Positions 20,990 through 33,440 are shown, counted from the first letter of the stretch. The stretch: DNA of 64,000 nucleotides from Hydrangea macrophylla (GCA_033977485.1 CM066994.1:25264681-25328680), one strand, 5' to 3'. The notes: a model not told the origin generated them from the letters alone. Program-made: numbers and translations.

Positions 20990-21649
20990 GAATCTCTTTT
21001 ATTCTTTCTTTGTTGCTTTCGCAGTTTTGTTAGTACTTTTTGATGAATATGTAGCATGTATATGTTATTAGTTTATCACTTGACTCGGATCGATTGTATA
21101 TTTTTTTTTTGTTCATTCCAATTAATTGGTTGATGTTGAGATGAATTGATGAAATTTAGTAGTTGAAATAGATCATTGAGTTGGATTTAATTTTGTACAT
21201 GGGTGGTATTGTATATATGTACAGGGTGGTATATATTGTTTTTACAGGGTGGTATTGAATTAGTATTATCTAAAACATTTATGCCGTTCTTAAAAAATTG
21301 ACATAACTAATTACACATTTATGTCACTTTTACAGTATTTTGTCACTTTTAAGACTTTGATGTAATAATTTTGTTTGGTATTTATGTCTTTTTTCTACTT
21401 TTATATCACTTTAGTTTAAAAGTGACATAAATAAAATGGTATTTATGTCACTTTTAAGTATTTATGTCACTTTTTATTAACATATGTGTTGGTATTATGA
21501 AACATTTATGTCACTTTTATAAAACATTTGTCACTTTTAAAGCATTTATATCGCCTCTATTTATGTCACTTTTTATTGGAAAAAAAGTGACATAAATACC
21601 TATTTATGTCACTTTTTAAGTGACATAAAAAGCCTTTATCCTTGTAGTG
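20990..21649. repeat. C-out right (B-type) terminal and subterminal repeat region
   Basis: It contains TACAGGGTGGTATT repeats (about 21200-21260) and then dense ATTTATGTCACTTTT motifs up to CCTTGTAGTG. It is the inverted counterpart of 7922-8860 in C-in. Confidence 0.9.
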
Positions 21650-21652
21650 CAA

Positions 21653-22052
21653 CCCCGGTCATCAGGCTCGGGACTGCGAGGCACCGAGGCACAACGTTCA
21701 GGAAAGTACTGTCTGTTATAACTGTGGTGAACCAGGTCACATCAGCAAGTTCTGCACTACTCCTAAGCAGGTGACTTATGGTCAACAGGATCAGACTCGC
21801 TTAAATGCTGTTATTCATGATGCCGCTCGATATGATGAGACTGCGTATGAAGAAGGGAATTATGGAGAAGAACAGCCCGATCAGCATGTCGTGGAAGCTA
21901 CATAAACTCTGTTTAACTCCCATGTTAAAGTTTTATTTGATACGGGTGCTGCACTTTCATTCATATATGTGCAAGGATTGTCCCTTACGACTAGGAGATC
22001 GTGAAATCCTTGCAAGGTTGATTGTCCTATCGATGAAAGAGTTTGACATAAT
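21653..22052 (+). pseudogene. G1 gag C-terminus and start of protease, resumed after C-out
   Basis: The first bases complete the interrupted zinc knuckle (PGHQARDC). A second, intact CCHC knuckle follows at about 21713-21757 (CYNCGEPGHISKFC). The retropepsin motif LFDTGAALSFI appears near 21935; the catalytic aspartate in DTGA is retained. One stop (TAA near 21903) and a frame change near 21985 break the frame. The segment ends at the codon where the solo LTR inserted; the frame continues as ILRMDWL at 25157. Confidence 0.88.
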
Positions 22053-22343
22053 TGTAGACACCCCATTTTGTCGGCTATCAGATTTAGGAGACCCATAGCT
22101 TGGTGGTTCACAATGATCGTAAAAGACTCAAAAAGGACTCTCGGAAGTCAGCTCTATCTCTCAGAATGCTAAGAATGACCAAAATGCCCCTGAAAGCCCG
22201 AAAACTCCCAGATTTGGTCCCAAAGTTTTGAAAACATGCTACGTCGTAAGAAAAGTGATAAAATGAGTTTTTAAATAAAACCGGAAGAAATCGTCAGCTC
22301 CCAGAGACCCCCGGAAGTCCCGGAGGTTCCCCGAAAGTCCCCG

Positions 22344-22390
22344 TTGACCGGTTTGACCAAGGTTTGACCAGGTTTGACCGAGATTTGACT
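22344..22390 (+). promoter_or_regulatory. Phased W-box (WRKY site) array in the solo Tat LTR
   Basis: Five TTGAC(C/T) boxes start at 22344, 22353, 22364, 22374 and 22385, spacings of 9, 11, 10 and 11 bases. TTGAC(C/T) is the WRKY transcription factor core. The region is about 550 bp upstream of the TATA box. Function is inferred, not shown. Confidence 0.65.
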
Positions 22391-22752
22391 TTGGAATCGG
22401 GGCACCGAAACTATTTTCAAATATTTTTCATGGATACTAGAGGTCAATAGCTTTCCAACGGTATATCACACATAATTTCTGGATTTAAAACGAATTTATT
22501 ATGAATTTCCAAAGGCGAAAAAGGCGATCAAATCAGCATTTATCGCGAATACCGCAAAACTTTTCAAAGTGACCTATCCCCGAACTATTTTTTTTATGTA
22601 AAGTAGACTCCATTACCTTTCCAACGGTATATCACAACCTCAATTTGGAGTTCGTATGCATTTTCTGTGAATTTCGGACAAAATAGGGCCTTTTCGCGAA
22701 AACCGGAACTTCGGGGGGCCTAAACAGCATTATCCAGACGAAGGGAGGAGCA

Positions 22753-22789
22753 GTGCCGCCGCGGCACTGGCCCACTGCCGCCGCGGCAC
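22753..22789. repeat. GTGCCGCCGCGGCAC palindrome, two copies
   Basis: The inverted arms are GTGCCGC and GCGGCAC around a single C. The second copy begins with C instead of G. It is the only strongly GC-rich island in this LTR. Confidence 0.9.
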
Positions 22790-22933
22790 TCCCCTCCAGA
22801 ACAGTCCATTTTTGTAATTAAGTTTGTGGTCCCATTTTGATTAATTAAAAGCCAAAACGACATAGTTTTATGATTTTAGATGTTTGGAGCCAATGGGAGT
22901 ACTTTCTAAATCCCAAAAACACCCAAGTTGGCC

Positions 22934-22940
22934 TATATAA
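22934..22940 (+). promoter_or_regulatory. TATA box of the solo Tat LTR
   Basis: TATATAA in a CC-TATATAA-ACACCCC setting, conserved at 55761 in the other LTR copy, followed by a leader-like purine-rich stretch. Confidence 0.6.
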
Positions 22941-25156
22941 ACACCCCATTACTCCTCATTTAGGGGGAGTCAAATACAAGTTTAGAGAAAGTTTGGGAGA
23001 GAAAGTGTAGAGATAAGGTTAGAGTGGAGAGAAAAGAAGCTTTCTTCTTTGATTTTTCAAAACAAAAGTGAGTTCTAACTTTGTTTTTACTTCATTACTT
23101 CCATTTACTTCAACATTCAATACTCCCAACCACCATTTTAGTGAGCATTCATGAGTGTGGAAGCTTCTTCCATGTCTAGTGTCATTACATATGAGTGATA
23201 CACCAATCTACAAGTCTCATGCTTCATGAATATCATCTATTGATTATCATCTACTTGCTTGCTTATTTATTGTTCATCTCTTCTCATCCCATTTCTTTTT
23301 ATTTTCTTTATTTACTTACTAGTTCATCATCATCTAAGTGATGACATGAAGTTTGGGGTGAGTGAATCCTCATGGATAGTAGCTCTTGACCTCAAAAACA
23401 TGTTTGATAGATGATGATCATAACCTCAATACTTCCAAGGTATTCTTGGAATGTATTGAAGTTATGTCCAAAAACAAAATAAATCTCTCCAACAATCTTG
23501 GAGGTTCTTAAATGATGAGTTTGATGTAGGTATTCTAAGTGGCTATGATCCTTATTGAGTGTTGAAAACATGTTTTCAAAACACCTATTTCAAAACCCCT
23601 CTCAATCCCTCTCATTTGGTTTCAAGAAACAAAACTTTGTTTTCTCCAAAATCTTCAAAACAATGAGTCAAAACAGTGAGTGAGTTGAGTTCAAAGATTT
23701 TTCTAGAACATAATACTTAACATATGGATACAAGGCCACTTGGAAAGTCTTCCTAACTCATTGGAGAACACCCATGATTTTTGGTTTGACTTGGAAGTAC
23801 TTGGAAATGGTCCATTTGGGCCCCAACATTCCTTCCAAACATTCTGTTTTTGCTGTCACAGCAGCTAGGTCAACTTACGACCTATTTTCCAGAAAACTTT
23901 TCCAAAAGGGGTGGTCCTAACTTATTTTTCCCTTAAAATTCAATGTCTTAGGAAACTTTCTGTATAAAATGGGCCTCTAGATCATTCTTTTTTCATTTTC
24001 TAAGATTTTCTAACATTTCCGACGACAGTACGAACTCTGTTTCTGAGTGACCTCTATTGTTTATATAATTTCTCTCAATATGTGATAGCTATTCAAGATT
24101 GTCCTTTTGGGTTGTGTTCTAGACACAATAAGGAACATCTCCATAAAAACTCATGCATTGAAAACATTCCTAACCCCTCTTTTCAAATTCCAAAAGATCA
24201 TCCTACTGTTCTGTCCACTATTCACAGCGAGTATACTTTAACTTTCATTCTTTGATTTGATGCTTATATGCATTCCAAATTAGTTCATATCTTAGGAAGT
24301 AGTTCATACTACATTTGTACATATCCCATGTTAATTTCACTCATTCATTCATACACATTTTAGACTTCTAAGTCATTCTAGAAATCCATGTACACAAAAC
24401 ACACTACAACCTTTGCACACTTTAGATACATACATTGCATTCATGCAAGATTTGGGGTTTTTGTAACTCTTAATCTAAGGAGATTATAAGGAATGAACTC
24501 GATCACCCGTTCATACTTCCCCTTGATCTAATCATCCTTTCTCATCCGTCCCGGGGATTGAGAGGTCTTCTTTTATCAAAGAATAACATGCATCATACTA
24601 GCTTGCTAAGCATCCTTGTTTTCTTTGACTATTTGTTTCAAGAACAATTCATGTCCCCCTTTAGATTAGGAAGTCTTGATTATTTGATACATGATTAGAC
24701 TATTTTTCCTAAGTTTATTTGTGTGATCTTTCACTTTACATTGTATGATATTTGACTTAGATCTTATGAATGATATCTTATCTTTAGATCTTCCATTTCA
24801 AGTTTCTTATGTGATGTAATATACTATCATAGTATTAATTGCCGAACCATACATAGTATAAGATGATTATTTGGATGCTAATTGAGGCCCGTCGAAAGAC
24901 GGGGCGAGTTGAGGGTGTTTTAGTCGCGACAAAGGCTCCTTCCTCTCTCGTACCAAAACCCCGAACCAAGTTCTTTGGTTATGAAGGGCCGGTGCCCTTT
25001 ATCCATTTGGGTGAGTCAAAATTAGGTTTCTTGGTTCCTTAAAGACCAAGTGGCGACTCTATATCTATTTTCAACAGACCTATTTTCTTTCTTTGATTCA
25101 AATCAATTTCAAAACAATCTCAAACAAGAGCAGTGGTCCGAAGCCCGGTATCCACA

Positions 25157-28100
25157 ATAATCCTACGAATGGATTGGCTCGCTCAAAATCAAGCAAAGTT
25201 GGATTCTACGAGGAAGAGAATTGCATTCTCCAACAATGGGAATCAATCTTTTGATTTCCAGTGTAACCCTTTGGGAGATATGTTCCTCACAAGATGCTTA
25301 GCGAACATCGAAGTCATCAGTATAGAAATGACAATGTCATCCATACCTGTAGTCAAGGACTTTGAAGAAGTATTTCAAGACATTTTTGGTCTACAGCCCG
25401 AGAGAAGTATAGAGTTCTGTATTGAACTTAGACCAGGCACCGCACCGATCACAAAGGTTCCCTACAGAATGGCCCCTGTCGAACTATTGGAATTGAAGGA
25501 ACAAGTTCAAGAGCTCGAAAATCTGGGTTTTGTACATCCAAGTACATCGCCTTGGGGAGCACCAGTGTTATTCGTGAAGAAAAAGGACGGAACACTTCGG
25601 CTATGTATCGATTACAGAGAATTAAATCGAGTGACTATCAAGAATAAGTATCCCTTACCTCGGATTGACGATTTGTTTGATCAACTATAGGGAGCTACAA
25701 CATTCTCCAAGATAGACCTAGGGTTGGGATATCATCAGTTGAGTGTACGAAAGGAAGACATACCTAAGACTGCCTTCAGAACCCGATATGGTTACTATGA
25801 ATTTTTGGTGATGCCATTTGGAATGACGAATGCCCCAGCAATGTTTATGGATCTTATGAACAGAGTGTTCAAGCCTTATTTAGATCAATTTGTCATCGTC
25901 TTCATAGATGATATTTTGATTTATTCTAAGTCAGAAGAAGAGCACGAACGACATCTACGGATTACAATGCAGATGCTTAAGAACCACCACTTGTATGCCA
26001 AGTTTTGTAAGTATGAGTTCTCGTTGCAAGAAGTCAAATTTTTAGGACACAAGGTGTCATCTCAAGGGATTTCTGTGGATTCATCCAAGATAGATGTTGT
26101 ATCAAATTAGGTTAGATCGACCAACCCTACGGAGGTTAGGAGTTTCCTTGGACACGCGGGTTATTACCAGAGATTTGTCGAGGGATTCTCTAAGATAGCC
26201 GCACCGTTGATCGGATTGACTAAGAAAGCTTAGAAGTTCGAATGGACAGAGAAGCATGAGCACGCCTTTCCACCACCGCGCCAGTACTAGCTATACCCAA
26301 GCCTGATGAGATGTTCACTATCTTCAGTGATGCATTATATCAAGGATTGGGGTGTGTACTTATGGAAGATGGTAGAGTCATTGCTTATGGTCTAGACAGC
26401 TAAAGCCGAATGAGTTGAATTATCCTACCCATGATTTGGAATTGGCCGCAGTAGTATTTGCACTCAAGATTTGGAGACATTATCTCTACGGTGAGAAGTT
26501 TGAATTGTTCTCCGATCACAAGAGTCTGGAATATTTGTTCACACAGAAAGAGTTGAACATGAGACAACGCAGATGGATGGAGTAAATCAAAGATTACGAC
26601 TTCACGTTAGAATACCACCCCGGTAAAGCTAATGTAGTCGCTAACGCTTTGAGACGGCAAATCAGTGGAGCAATTACCTCTCTAATGGTTAGAGAATGGC
26701 GAGCATTAGAGACTTTGGCAGAGTTTGATGTTTAGAATGCCGAAGGAAGAGAAGGGCAACATTTTGGATGTCTTATCCTACAGCCTATCCTTATCGACCG
26801 CATTATTGAAGCTCAAAAAATAGATGGAAAATTTCAGACATGGTTTATTAAGATGTTAGAGAAGGATCGGACAGAATGGAAAGTAGGAAGTCATGGAGGG
26901 TACAGATGCAGAGACAGATTATGTGTGCCAAACTCTGGAGAACTAAGGAAGGATATTCTGGAAGAAGCACATAAGTCTAGATTTACAATTCACCCTGGAG
27001 GAACCAAAATGTATAAAGATTTGAAGAGAAACTTCTGGTGGGAAGGTATGAAAAAGGACGTGGCCGAATTCGTATCGATGTGTTTAACTGTCAACAAGTC
27101 AAAGCCGAACATCAGAGACCCTTGGGATTGTTACAACCACTACCCGTTCCAGGTTGGAGTGGGAGCACATAACCATGGATTTTGTAGTAGGATTGCCTCA
27201 ATCTCAACAGAATCATGATTCCATTTAGGTAATTGTGGATCGATTGACAAAGTTAGCTCATTTCATTACCTATAGTATGACATACCCGGTGGAAAAGACG
27301 AGCCAGATGTATATATAAAAAGTTGTATGACTTCATGGTGCACCTATATCGACTGTGTCAGACCCGCGACGTATGTTTTACTTCTGGATTTTGGGAAAGT
27401 TTGCAAGAAGCTATGGGAACCTCGCACAAGATGAGTACTCCTTTTCACCCTCAGACAGACGGGCAAACCGAGTGTGTTAATCAAATCATGGAGTATATGC
27501 TTAGGGCTTGTGTTATCGGTTTTGAAGAATCTTGGGAGACACACTTGCCCTTGGTCGAATTTTCCTATAACAATAGCTACCACACGAGTATCAAAATGGC
27601 TCTGTTCGAAGCATTGTACGGACAACCATTTCGCTCTCTGTTGTGTCGGGCAGAGGTTGGAGACACAGAGTTGTTGGGACCAGATTTAGATAGCGAAACT
27701 AACGAGAAGATTTCTCTAGTCAAAGAAAGGATGAAAATCGCTCAGAGCAGATACAAAAGTTATGCCGAACGATGCCGAAAGGATTCAAAATTCAGTGTTG
27801 GAAACCACGTACTTCTGAAGGTTTCACCGACCAGAGGAGTGGTACGCTTTGATCTCAAGAGAGGAAAGTTGGCCTCACGATTCATCGGACCATTTGAGAT
27901 TTTGGATCGTGTTGGGAAAGTGGCTTATCGATTCGCGCTACCACCAAAGATGTCTGGGGTGCACAATGTGTTTCATGTTAGTATGCTGAGAAAATACGTA
28001 CGAGATCCCTCACATGTGGTTAGTTATGATGATATTGAGATGAGTCATAATGTTTCTTACAAGGAGAGGCCTGTGAAAATTTTGGATCAGAGTATCAAGA

Positions 28101-28222
28101 AGTTGAGAAAAAAGGATATCCCGTTAGTGAAGATTCAGTGGAATCACCATGACGAGAATGAAGCCTCGTAGGAAGTTGAAGCTGATATGAGGAAGAAGTA
28201 CCCGGAATTGTTTCAGGACTAG
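25157..28222 (+). pseudogene. G1 pol: protease end, reverse transcriptase, RNase H, integrase
   Basis: Protease ends with [15 protein letters not shown]. Reverse transcriptase runs from about 25430 ([15 protein letters not shown]) through [20 protein letters not shown] and the catalytic [10 protein letters not shown] (about 25905) to about 26150. RNase H is at about 26300-26660 ([19 protein letters not shown]). The integrase HHCC finger is at about 26930-27110; the core with TDGQTECVNQ is near 27460; the C-terminal domain ends near 28222 (EVEADMRKKYPELFQD). Stops occur at 25688, 26108, 26231, 26583, 26733, 27226 and 28169, with frame changes around 26270 and 27130-27330. Most stops are TAG where the family has Q or W. 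Pol copies the RNA and inserts the cDNA; this copy is dead. Confidence 0.95.
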
Positions 28223-28253
28223 TTAGTCTTGATTTCGGGGGAGAAATCCTGTT

Positions 28254-28267
28254 TAAGGGAGGAAGGA
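28254..28267 (+). other. Polypurine tract of G1
   Basis: TAAGGGAGGAAGGA directly precedes the 3' LTR start TGTAATATCC and would prime plus-strand synthesis. Confidence 0.85.
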
Positions 28268-29029
28268 TGTAATATCCATTTCATTCAATTTTAAACTTGC
28301 ATTTACATGATTAATCTGTATTCATGGTATTATTTTAAATTTGCAACTCTCATGTTTAAATCTTATTACTTGTTTTATTTCATATCGAAATTCTTGTTGG
28401 GGTTAAACTGCAATTTTATAAATTTAACAATACCTGTGATTTGATTCCAAATATGTACTTTCAAAACGGTGAAAATAATTACTTCTGACTCAGACAGCAT
28501 TTTCATATAACCGAAAAATTAATTCTTACGTTAAAATGAATTTTCTGTATTTTTGTGGTGATTACCGCGCCACGAAAATACCAGTTAATGTGCGAAAACT
28601 GTCCGCGCCACGATGAACTTCCATAGATTTTGGAATCTATGTAAAGCAAGATTTGACACTTGCTTTATTTCCATTTATGGCAACTAATGATTGATAGGGC
28701 TTTGTTTGTGAGTGTTACATTCTTATGCCATAAGTTGTTTTACCCAAACACCCCTATAGTTCCTAGACATCTTGTTTGTGGCTTATTTGGGAGTGCATTG
28801 TGTGTGTGTGTGTGTGTTAATGTTGGGACTTAAGCTTTAATACCCAAACACTCAAGCATGACCCTTATGAACCTATTTGGCCCCTACACTATGTTTACAG
28901 CAGATTGTGTATATGGATTCATGTATATACGTATACGCATTTTGTGTAATTAGTATTTAGAAAACAATTTTGATTTTGTTGAGTGTTGATCATGGTTCTT
29001 GGGCTCCAAGCTGTCCAAAATTTGTTTTC

Positions 29030-29039
29030 TATATAAATA
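29030..29039 (+). promoter_or_regulatory. TATA box of the G1 3' LTR
   Basis: TATATAAATA is followed about 30 bases later by a leader-like region (ACACACAGCTCACAATCTGC). Likely transcription start near 29065 by position only. Confidence 0.5.
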
Positions 29040-30059
29040 CACACACAGCTCACAATCTGCATACTCTTTAGAAACTAAAAATCAGAGAGAATTAGAGGGA
29101 GACACAGAGAGTTTACTTACATAAAATCTAGAGAGACAAAGCTCTTCTCCATAGCTTGAAGCTTGAACGTGGAGATTCTTATTTCTTGATTTCTTTGTCA
29201 ACAAACACTACCCTTCTATCTCAGTGAGTATTCTAAACTCAATTAGAATGTAATATATGCTTGTTTACTGTATGTATTAGTCAAATTTTAATATCACCAT
29301 TGATGATTTCACGTTTGAACTCCATTGCTTGAAAATCATGATTTTTCAACCTTGACCAAAATGAGTTTTTAGACTGAAAGATTATAGTTCATAGAAGCTG
29401 AGGTTAAAATATTAGAGCCTAGTTTATTCATATCGCCACGTATATAAGAAAAGAAGTTTTGACGCCTCTCTATTTTTCGTAAAATCTGAGAGCTACGGAT
29501 CGATTCGTATTAAATTAATCGTAAGTTCTTAATCCTTGCAGAAAAATGAAGTGATTCATATATTACATGTCATATAAACTTTTAGATTCGAAAATGGGTC
29601 AAAACTTACTTTAAAACTGAAAACAGGGGATTCTCCACGAAGAAGATGAAGCCTCAGCTTCACCTCGCGCGAGCGGCCCGCGCGCGCGACCTATGTAGAT
29701 TTTGACAGTTAGAAATTTTTATTAAGAAATCGAAAAATGAGCATATCGCGCGAGTGTCCCGCACGAGCCATTCGTCGCGCGAGCGACCTGCCCTTTTCTG
29801 ATTTTTGTCTGTTTTCTGTTAAGGGAATTTTGGATAAAGTTTTATAAGTTTTAAAGTACTGTTTGGGAGTTATACTAAATCCGAATCCCGTTTGTTATGT
29901 TTGGGTTATAAAAGCGATGAATTCATACGCTCGCTATTCTTATGTTTCAGTAATTTGCATTTCTGTATAAAGCTACATGTCATACATGGGGAGTCAGTTG
30001 TACATACATGGTGAGTGTTGGTCAGTGTGAAAAGAGTATGTGGATGAGATTATGTTATG

Positions 30060-30360
30060 GCCACTCCCTGGTAATGGTGTACCAAAGTGTGAAGTTTTGA
30101 GAACACGGCTAGATTATCTTTGAAATGCAATGGTGACAAAACTTGGACACTCCCTGGCGCCCATGGTAGCGCTAAAGTGTATGACGCCGAACTTGGACAT
30201 TCCCTGGTACCCATGGTAGTGCTAAAGTGTGGCCTACTAGACACTCCCTGGACGTGGTATGGCTAAAGTATGAGGCATTGGACACTCCCTCGTACCCCGT
30301 ACTAAAGTGTGAGGCAAACTGGACACTCCCTGGTACCCCGTTACTATAGTGTGGTCACCT
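30060..30360 (+). repeat. Degenerate ~45-bp tandem repeats in the G1 LTR, six units
   Basis: Each unit carries (G)GACACTCCCTGG, a TACCC or GCCC spacer, and (G)CTAAAGTGTG. Unit length drifts between about 40 and 50 bases. The same array is at 1-220 in the 5' LTR. Confidence 0.88.
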
Positions 30361-31029
30361 TAGTATTTCAAGGATATTGGAATGCGAGAGTGGGTTGATG
30401 TGTTGTCGAGAGATAATAGTCAGTAAGATGAGATTGGTTGCATTGTTCTCATACACGGCCACATGTATTATGAATTAAAGTTTCTAATGTTATCCTTACT
30501 ATTTTATAATGTGAACTCATTTCTATATTGTTAACCTATTGGATAATGGAACCGTGAAATGAAAAATAGTGAGTGAGCATGTTTTTACATTCAATTATGT
30601 GTTTTTAATACTCACCAGCTCCATGTAGCTGACGGCATTGATGCGCCCTGGACATTCGTGTCTAGGTTTTTTTTTAGGTTATGATCGGGCTGAACATTAT
30701 TACTATGCTAATTGAGAACGGCTGTCTATGAAGAGAAACAAATTTTTTTTTTATACTGTCTTAGTTGATAAACTGAATTTTGTAATAAGGATGACTGTAA
30801 TGGATCATAGATATTATTTTGTTTCAAGGCGGTCTGTGCCTTTAGTAATCACGTGCTATATAATTAATAAATTAGAATAATTTTTGTAAGCCTTGATTGC
30901 TCTACTCTGATTTATATTATTATGTTGCTCGACGTTTTGGATGGAATCGATCCTTCAAACTGTCGCGACCTACAGGTCCATAAAGGAAATTAAACACTTT
31001 CCTTATTTATGCTACGTCGGGGTGTGACA

Positions 31030-31355
31030 ATTAGTGGTCTAATATACACCACTATTAGTTTATGCGGAATAGTCGGTGAAATATACCTAGGTTAGGTTGA
31101 TTTAGAATATATGAAGTGGGAATAAGGAGACAAATAATAAATATGGAAGATGATATTGTATAAATCTTTGTTTTCAATTTTTTTTTTTTTTTGTGATACT
31201 TACCTGGATCCGGATTGGATACATACACTCTAACCCCAACCCAACCCTAAAGCCCCACATTGGCCCATAGCAAAGCCCAACAAGGGCCGCACATATCGAC
31301 TGAAGAATAACTGGTAACCAAACAACTAAAATCTCCCATGGGCCATGAGGATTCA
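31030..31355. other. Short spacer between G1 and Co1, no gene seen
   Basis: AT-rich sequence with a T-run near 31180-31191. It may be original host DNA or a remnant of another repeat. The only frame has no recognisable motif. Confidence 0.6.
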
Positions 31356-32046
31356 TGTTGGGGTAAAATCGAAATTCTCACTATTAGGAGTAACACTTTC
31401 TAATCCTTCAAGTGTAAATTAAATAGGCACAAAAATCCAAGGCACAAATTAAATATTCACCATAATCCACCACAAGAAATAAAAGCAATAATAATCAATG
31501 ACACCAAGATTTATGTGGAAAAACCCTCCAATGAAGAGGGAAAAAACCATAGAGCAACTTCAAATAATTCCACAATTATCAAAATAAGGAATACAATATT
31601 TCTCTCCTGTTTTGCCGCAAAACTTGAGGTATCCAAATCAACTAGAGAGTGAGTACAAATGGATTACCTCTTAAGATTCACAAATCCAAAGGAATACAAG
31701 CAAAATTATAACCTTCAAAATCACAATGATGTTGGCACACAAACAGCCCCTTGAAGGCCACCCAAATTGAGCCTCACTCTTCTACTTCTTCAGCAGCCGC
31801 ACACACTTCAACACAAAACCCTTGGTTTTGTTTTATGCGCAAAACCTACATGGCCGAATATCACCCCAAACTAAGTCTTACTGCCTAGTTGGCTTTTCTA
31901 ATGCCAATTAGATTCACATTCTGACCTAGGCCCACTATGCCCAATAACCAACCATTAGGGACATTACAAAAGTCCAATAAATTGTGATCCATTTAATTTA
32001 TCTCTCATGTGGTAGGGACCACCACTACCCTATGGCATACCCAACA
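31356..32046 (-). repeat. 3' LTR of Co1
   Basis: 691 bp with inverted ends TGTTGGGG and CCCAACA. It contains GATTTATGTGGAAAAACCC, a motif seen in Tork/Tnt1-type LTRs. On the minus strand it is directly preceded by a purine-rich stretch. Confidence 0.88.
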
Positions 32047-32062
32047 ATATCCCCCTCCATAC
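32047..32062 (-). other. Polypurine tract of Co1
   Basis: The minus strand reads TGGAGGGGGATAT immediately before the LTR, the expected plus-strand primer position. Confidence 0.85.
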
Positions 32063-32289
32063 ACATGAGAGGAGGGAACTCCCAATATCGACCCTTCAAT
32101 TGGAGTCCATTCCAGCTAGCTCTCGACAGAACTCAGGCTTCTCTCTTGTCACGACCATAGTTATCATATCAGATGGATTCTTATCTATATGAATTTTTTT
32201 TAACTTCATTTCCTATTTTTTCATTACCTCACGAATCCAGTGGTAACGAACATCAATATGTTTTGTACGAGAATGATATGTGGCATTCT
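32063..32289 (-). pseudogene. Co1 RNase H, C-terminal end
   Basis: The minus strand encodes NATYHSRTKHIDVRYHWIRE, the conserved C-terminal signature of copia RNase H. The upstream part (SQSAMDLSK) is at 40126-40200, across the Co2 insertion. The join falls within the codons after DLSK. Confidence 0.9.
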
Positions 32290-33304
32290 TGTTGGGAATA
32301 TGCCCTCAAACCAGTTAGTTGAACAATGGAATATCATAATGCATTTATGCATGATAGTTCATGAGATGAATATTCGACTGAAATCCTTAAACAACATTGC
32401 ATGTGGTTCATTTGTGTATGTGACTACACATGTGAGATATGAATCACAAATCCTTGTTGTTTCAAATAAGTCACAGTGGATGATAAGTTTGGATAACTTA
32501 TCAGGTATATACTATAGCATGATTAACGTCTATGGGGTAGAATGATGAATCTCATTCATAAGAGTCTTTGACTCTTGGTTAATATGCTAGTGCACTCGAT
32601 GCATTGACGGACCTGAGTTAAACCTATTGACACCTAAACGCTGTCACCGTCAATAGGAACTCAAAACTTGCATAGGGATACATGTCCTCAATCCTGAGAC
32701 AGTTATGGACGCAAGTTGTATGCTTGGTTGCTTTGACTTACCAATCAGTGAGGTCTTGCAAGATCAACACCTGGGTATCTTGGGTAAATCAGGTATACAA
32801 TGTTACGAACATATATTGTCAAGATGGAATTCTACCCTCTTCTGTAAAACGAAGAGTAAGTATTCCCTCGAGAATGTCACTAGGAGTGATTACTGAGAGC
32901 TGGCCAGCCTTGTCAACAAAGTGTTATTGTTGACATGTTTTAGTAATCCAAGCGTAGTGAATGATACTCAAGGAATATAAGATGTACTATCTATTGGGTC
33001 GACAGTATATTAAAACATACATCCCAATGATAGATACGAATACTGTTTGGTAGAGGGACACTTGTATCATATTATACAAGTCTAGCAATCGCTTATGTAT
33101 GTGTGATTATGTTCTTATGCACTGGAGTGCAATTATCATTTTATAGTGGCATTACTGATAATTGATCAATTATTGATTCTTTAGTTAAGAGTATTGACTA
33201 GATGGAATAATAATTGATCGGAGCCAGTAATTAAGAACCTAGGAGGTCCCACTCTTAGCTCTACCAGATTGCTTGGAAAGGCAAATGAGGATGCTGTCAA
33301 GACT

Positions 33305-33420
33305 GGTTCGATTGATCGAAGTTGTTTCGATCGATTGAAGTCAAGGCAGGTTCGATCGATCGAACTTCGTTCGATCGATCTAAGGTTCGATCGATCGAAC
33401 TCACTTCGATCGATTGAAAG
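33305..33420. promoter_or_regulatory. TTCGATCGATCGAA palindrome array upstream of the Co2 TATA box
   Basis: Six sites of the form TTCGAT(C/T)GAT(C/T)GAA lie in about 115 bases, ending about 20 bases before TATAAAT. The 3' LTR has seven (39606-39737). It may be a transcription factor array or hairpin-forming; the role is not known to me. Confidence 0.6.
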
Positions 33421-33440
33421 TAAGCTCGGTTTTGGGAATC

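Larger units (their letters stand above)
22053..25156 (+). mobile_element. Solo LTR of a Tat/Ogre-like gypsy element, TSD ATAAT
   Basis: It starts TGTAGACACCCC and ends GTATCCACA, 3104 bp, with ATAAT at 22048-22052 and 25157-25161. It aligns along its whole length with the 3' LTR at 54698-57989. There is no internal sequence, so it is the usual product of LTR-LTR recombination. Precise excision would restore the protease codon of G1. It contains a W-box array (22344-22390), a CpG-rich palindrome pair (22753-22789) and a TATA box (22934). Confidence 0.95.
28268..31029 (+). repeat. 3' LTR of G1
   Basis: 2762 bp, TGTAATATCC to GGTGTGACA. It contains a TATA box (29030), a (TG)n run (28799-28817), two CCGCGCCACGA boxes (near 28566 and 28602), three TCGCGCGA palindromes (29665, 29746, 29775) and six degenerate ~45-bp tandem units (about 30060-30360). 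The last 870 bases align with the start of the window. The 3' flank is ATTAG; its partner lies outside the window. Confidence 0.94.

Noticed and set aside
31174..31356. Minus-strand 60-codon frame between G1 and Co1
   Set aside because: It begins at the Co1 LTR edge and ends in a lysine run from a poly-T tract; no motif.
32240..33000. Frames in the Co2 LTRs (identical at 32682 and 38981)
   Set aside because: They occur in both LTRs of a copia element and merely reflect the LTR duplication.
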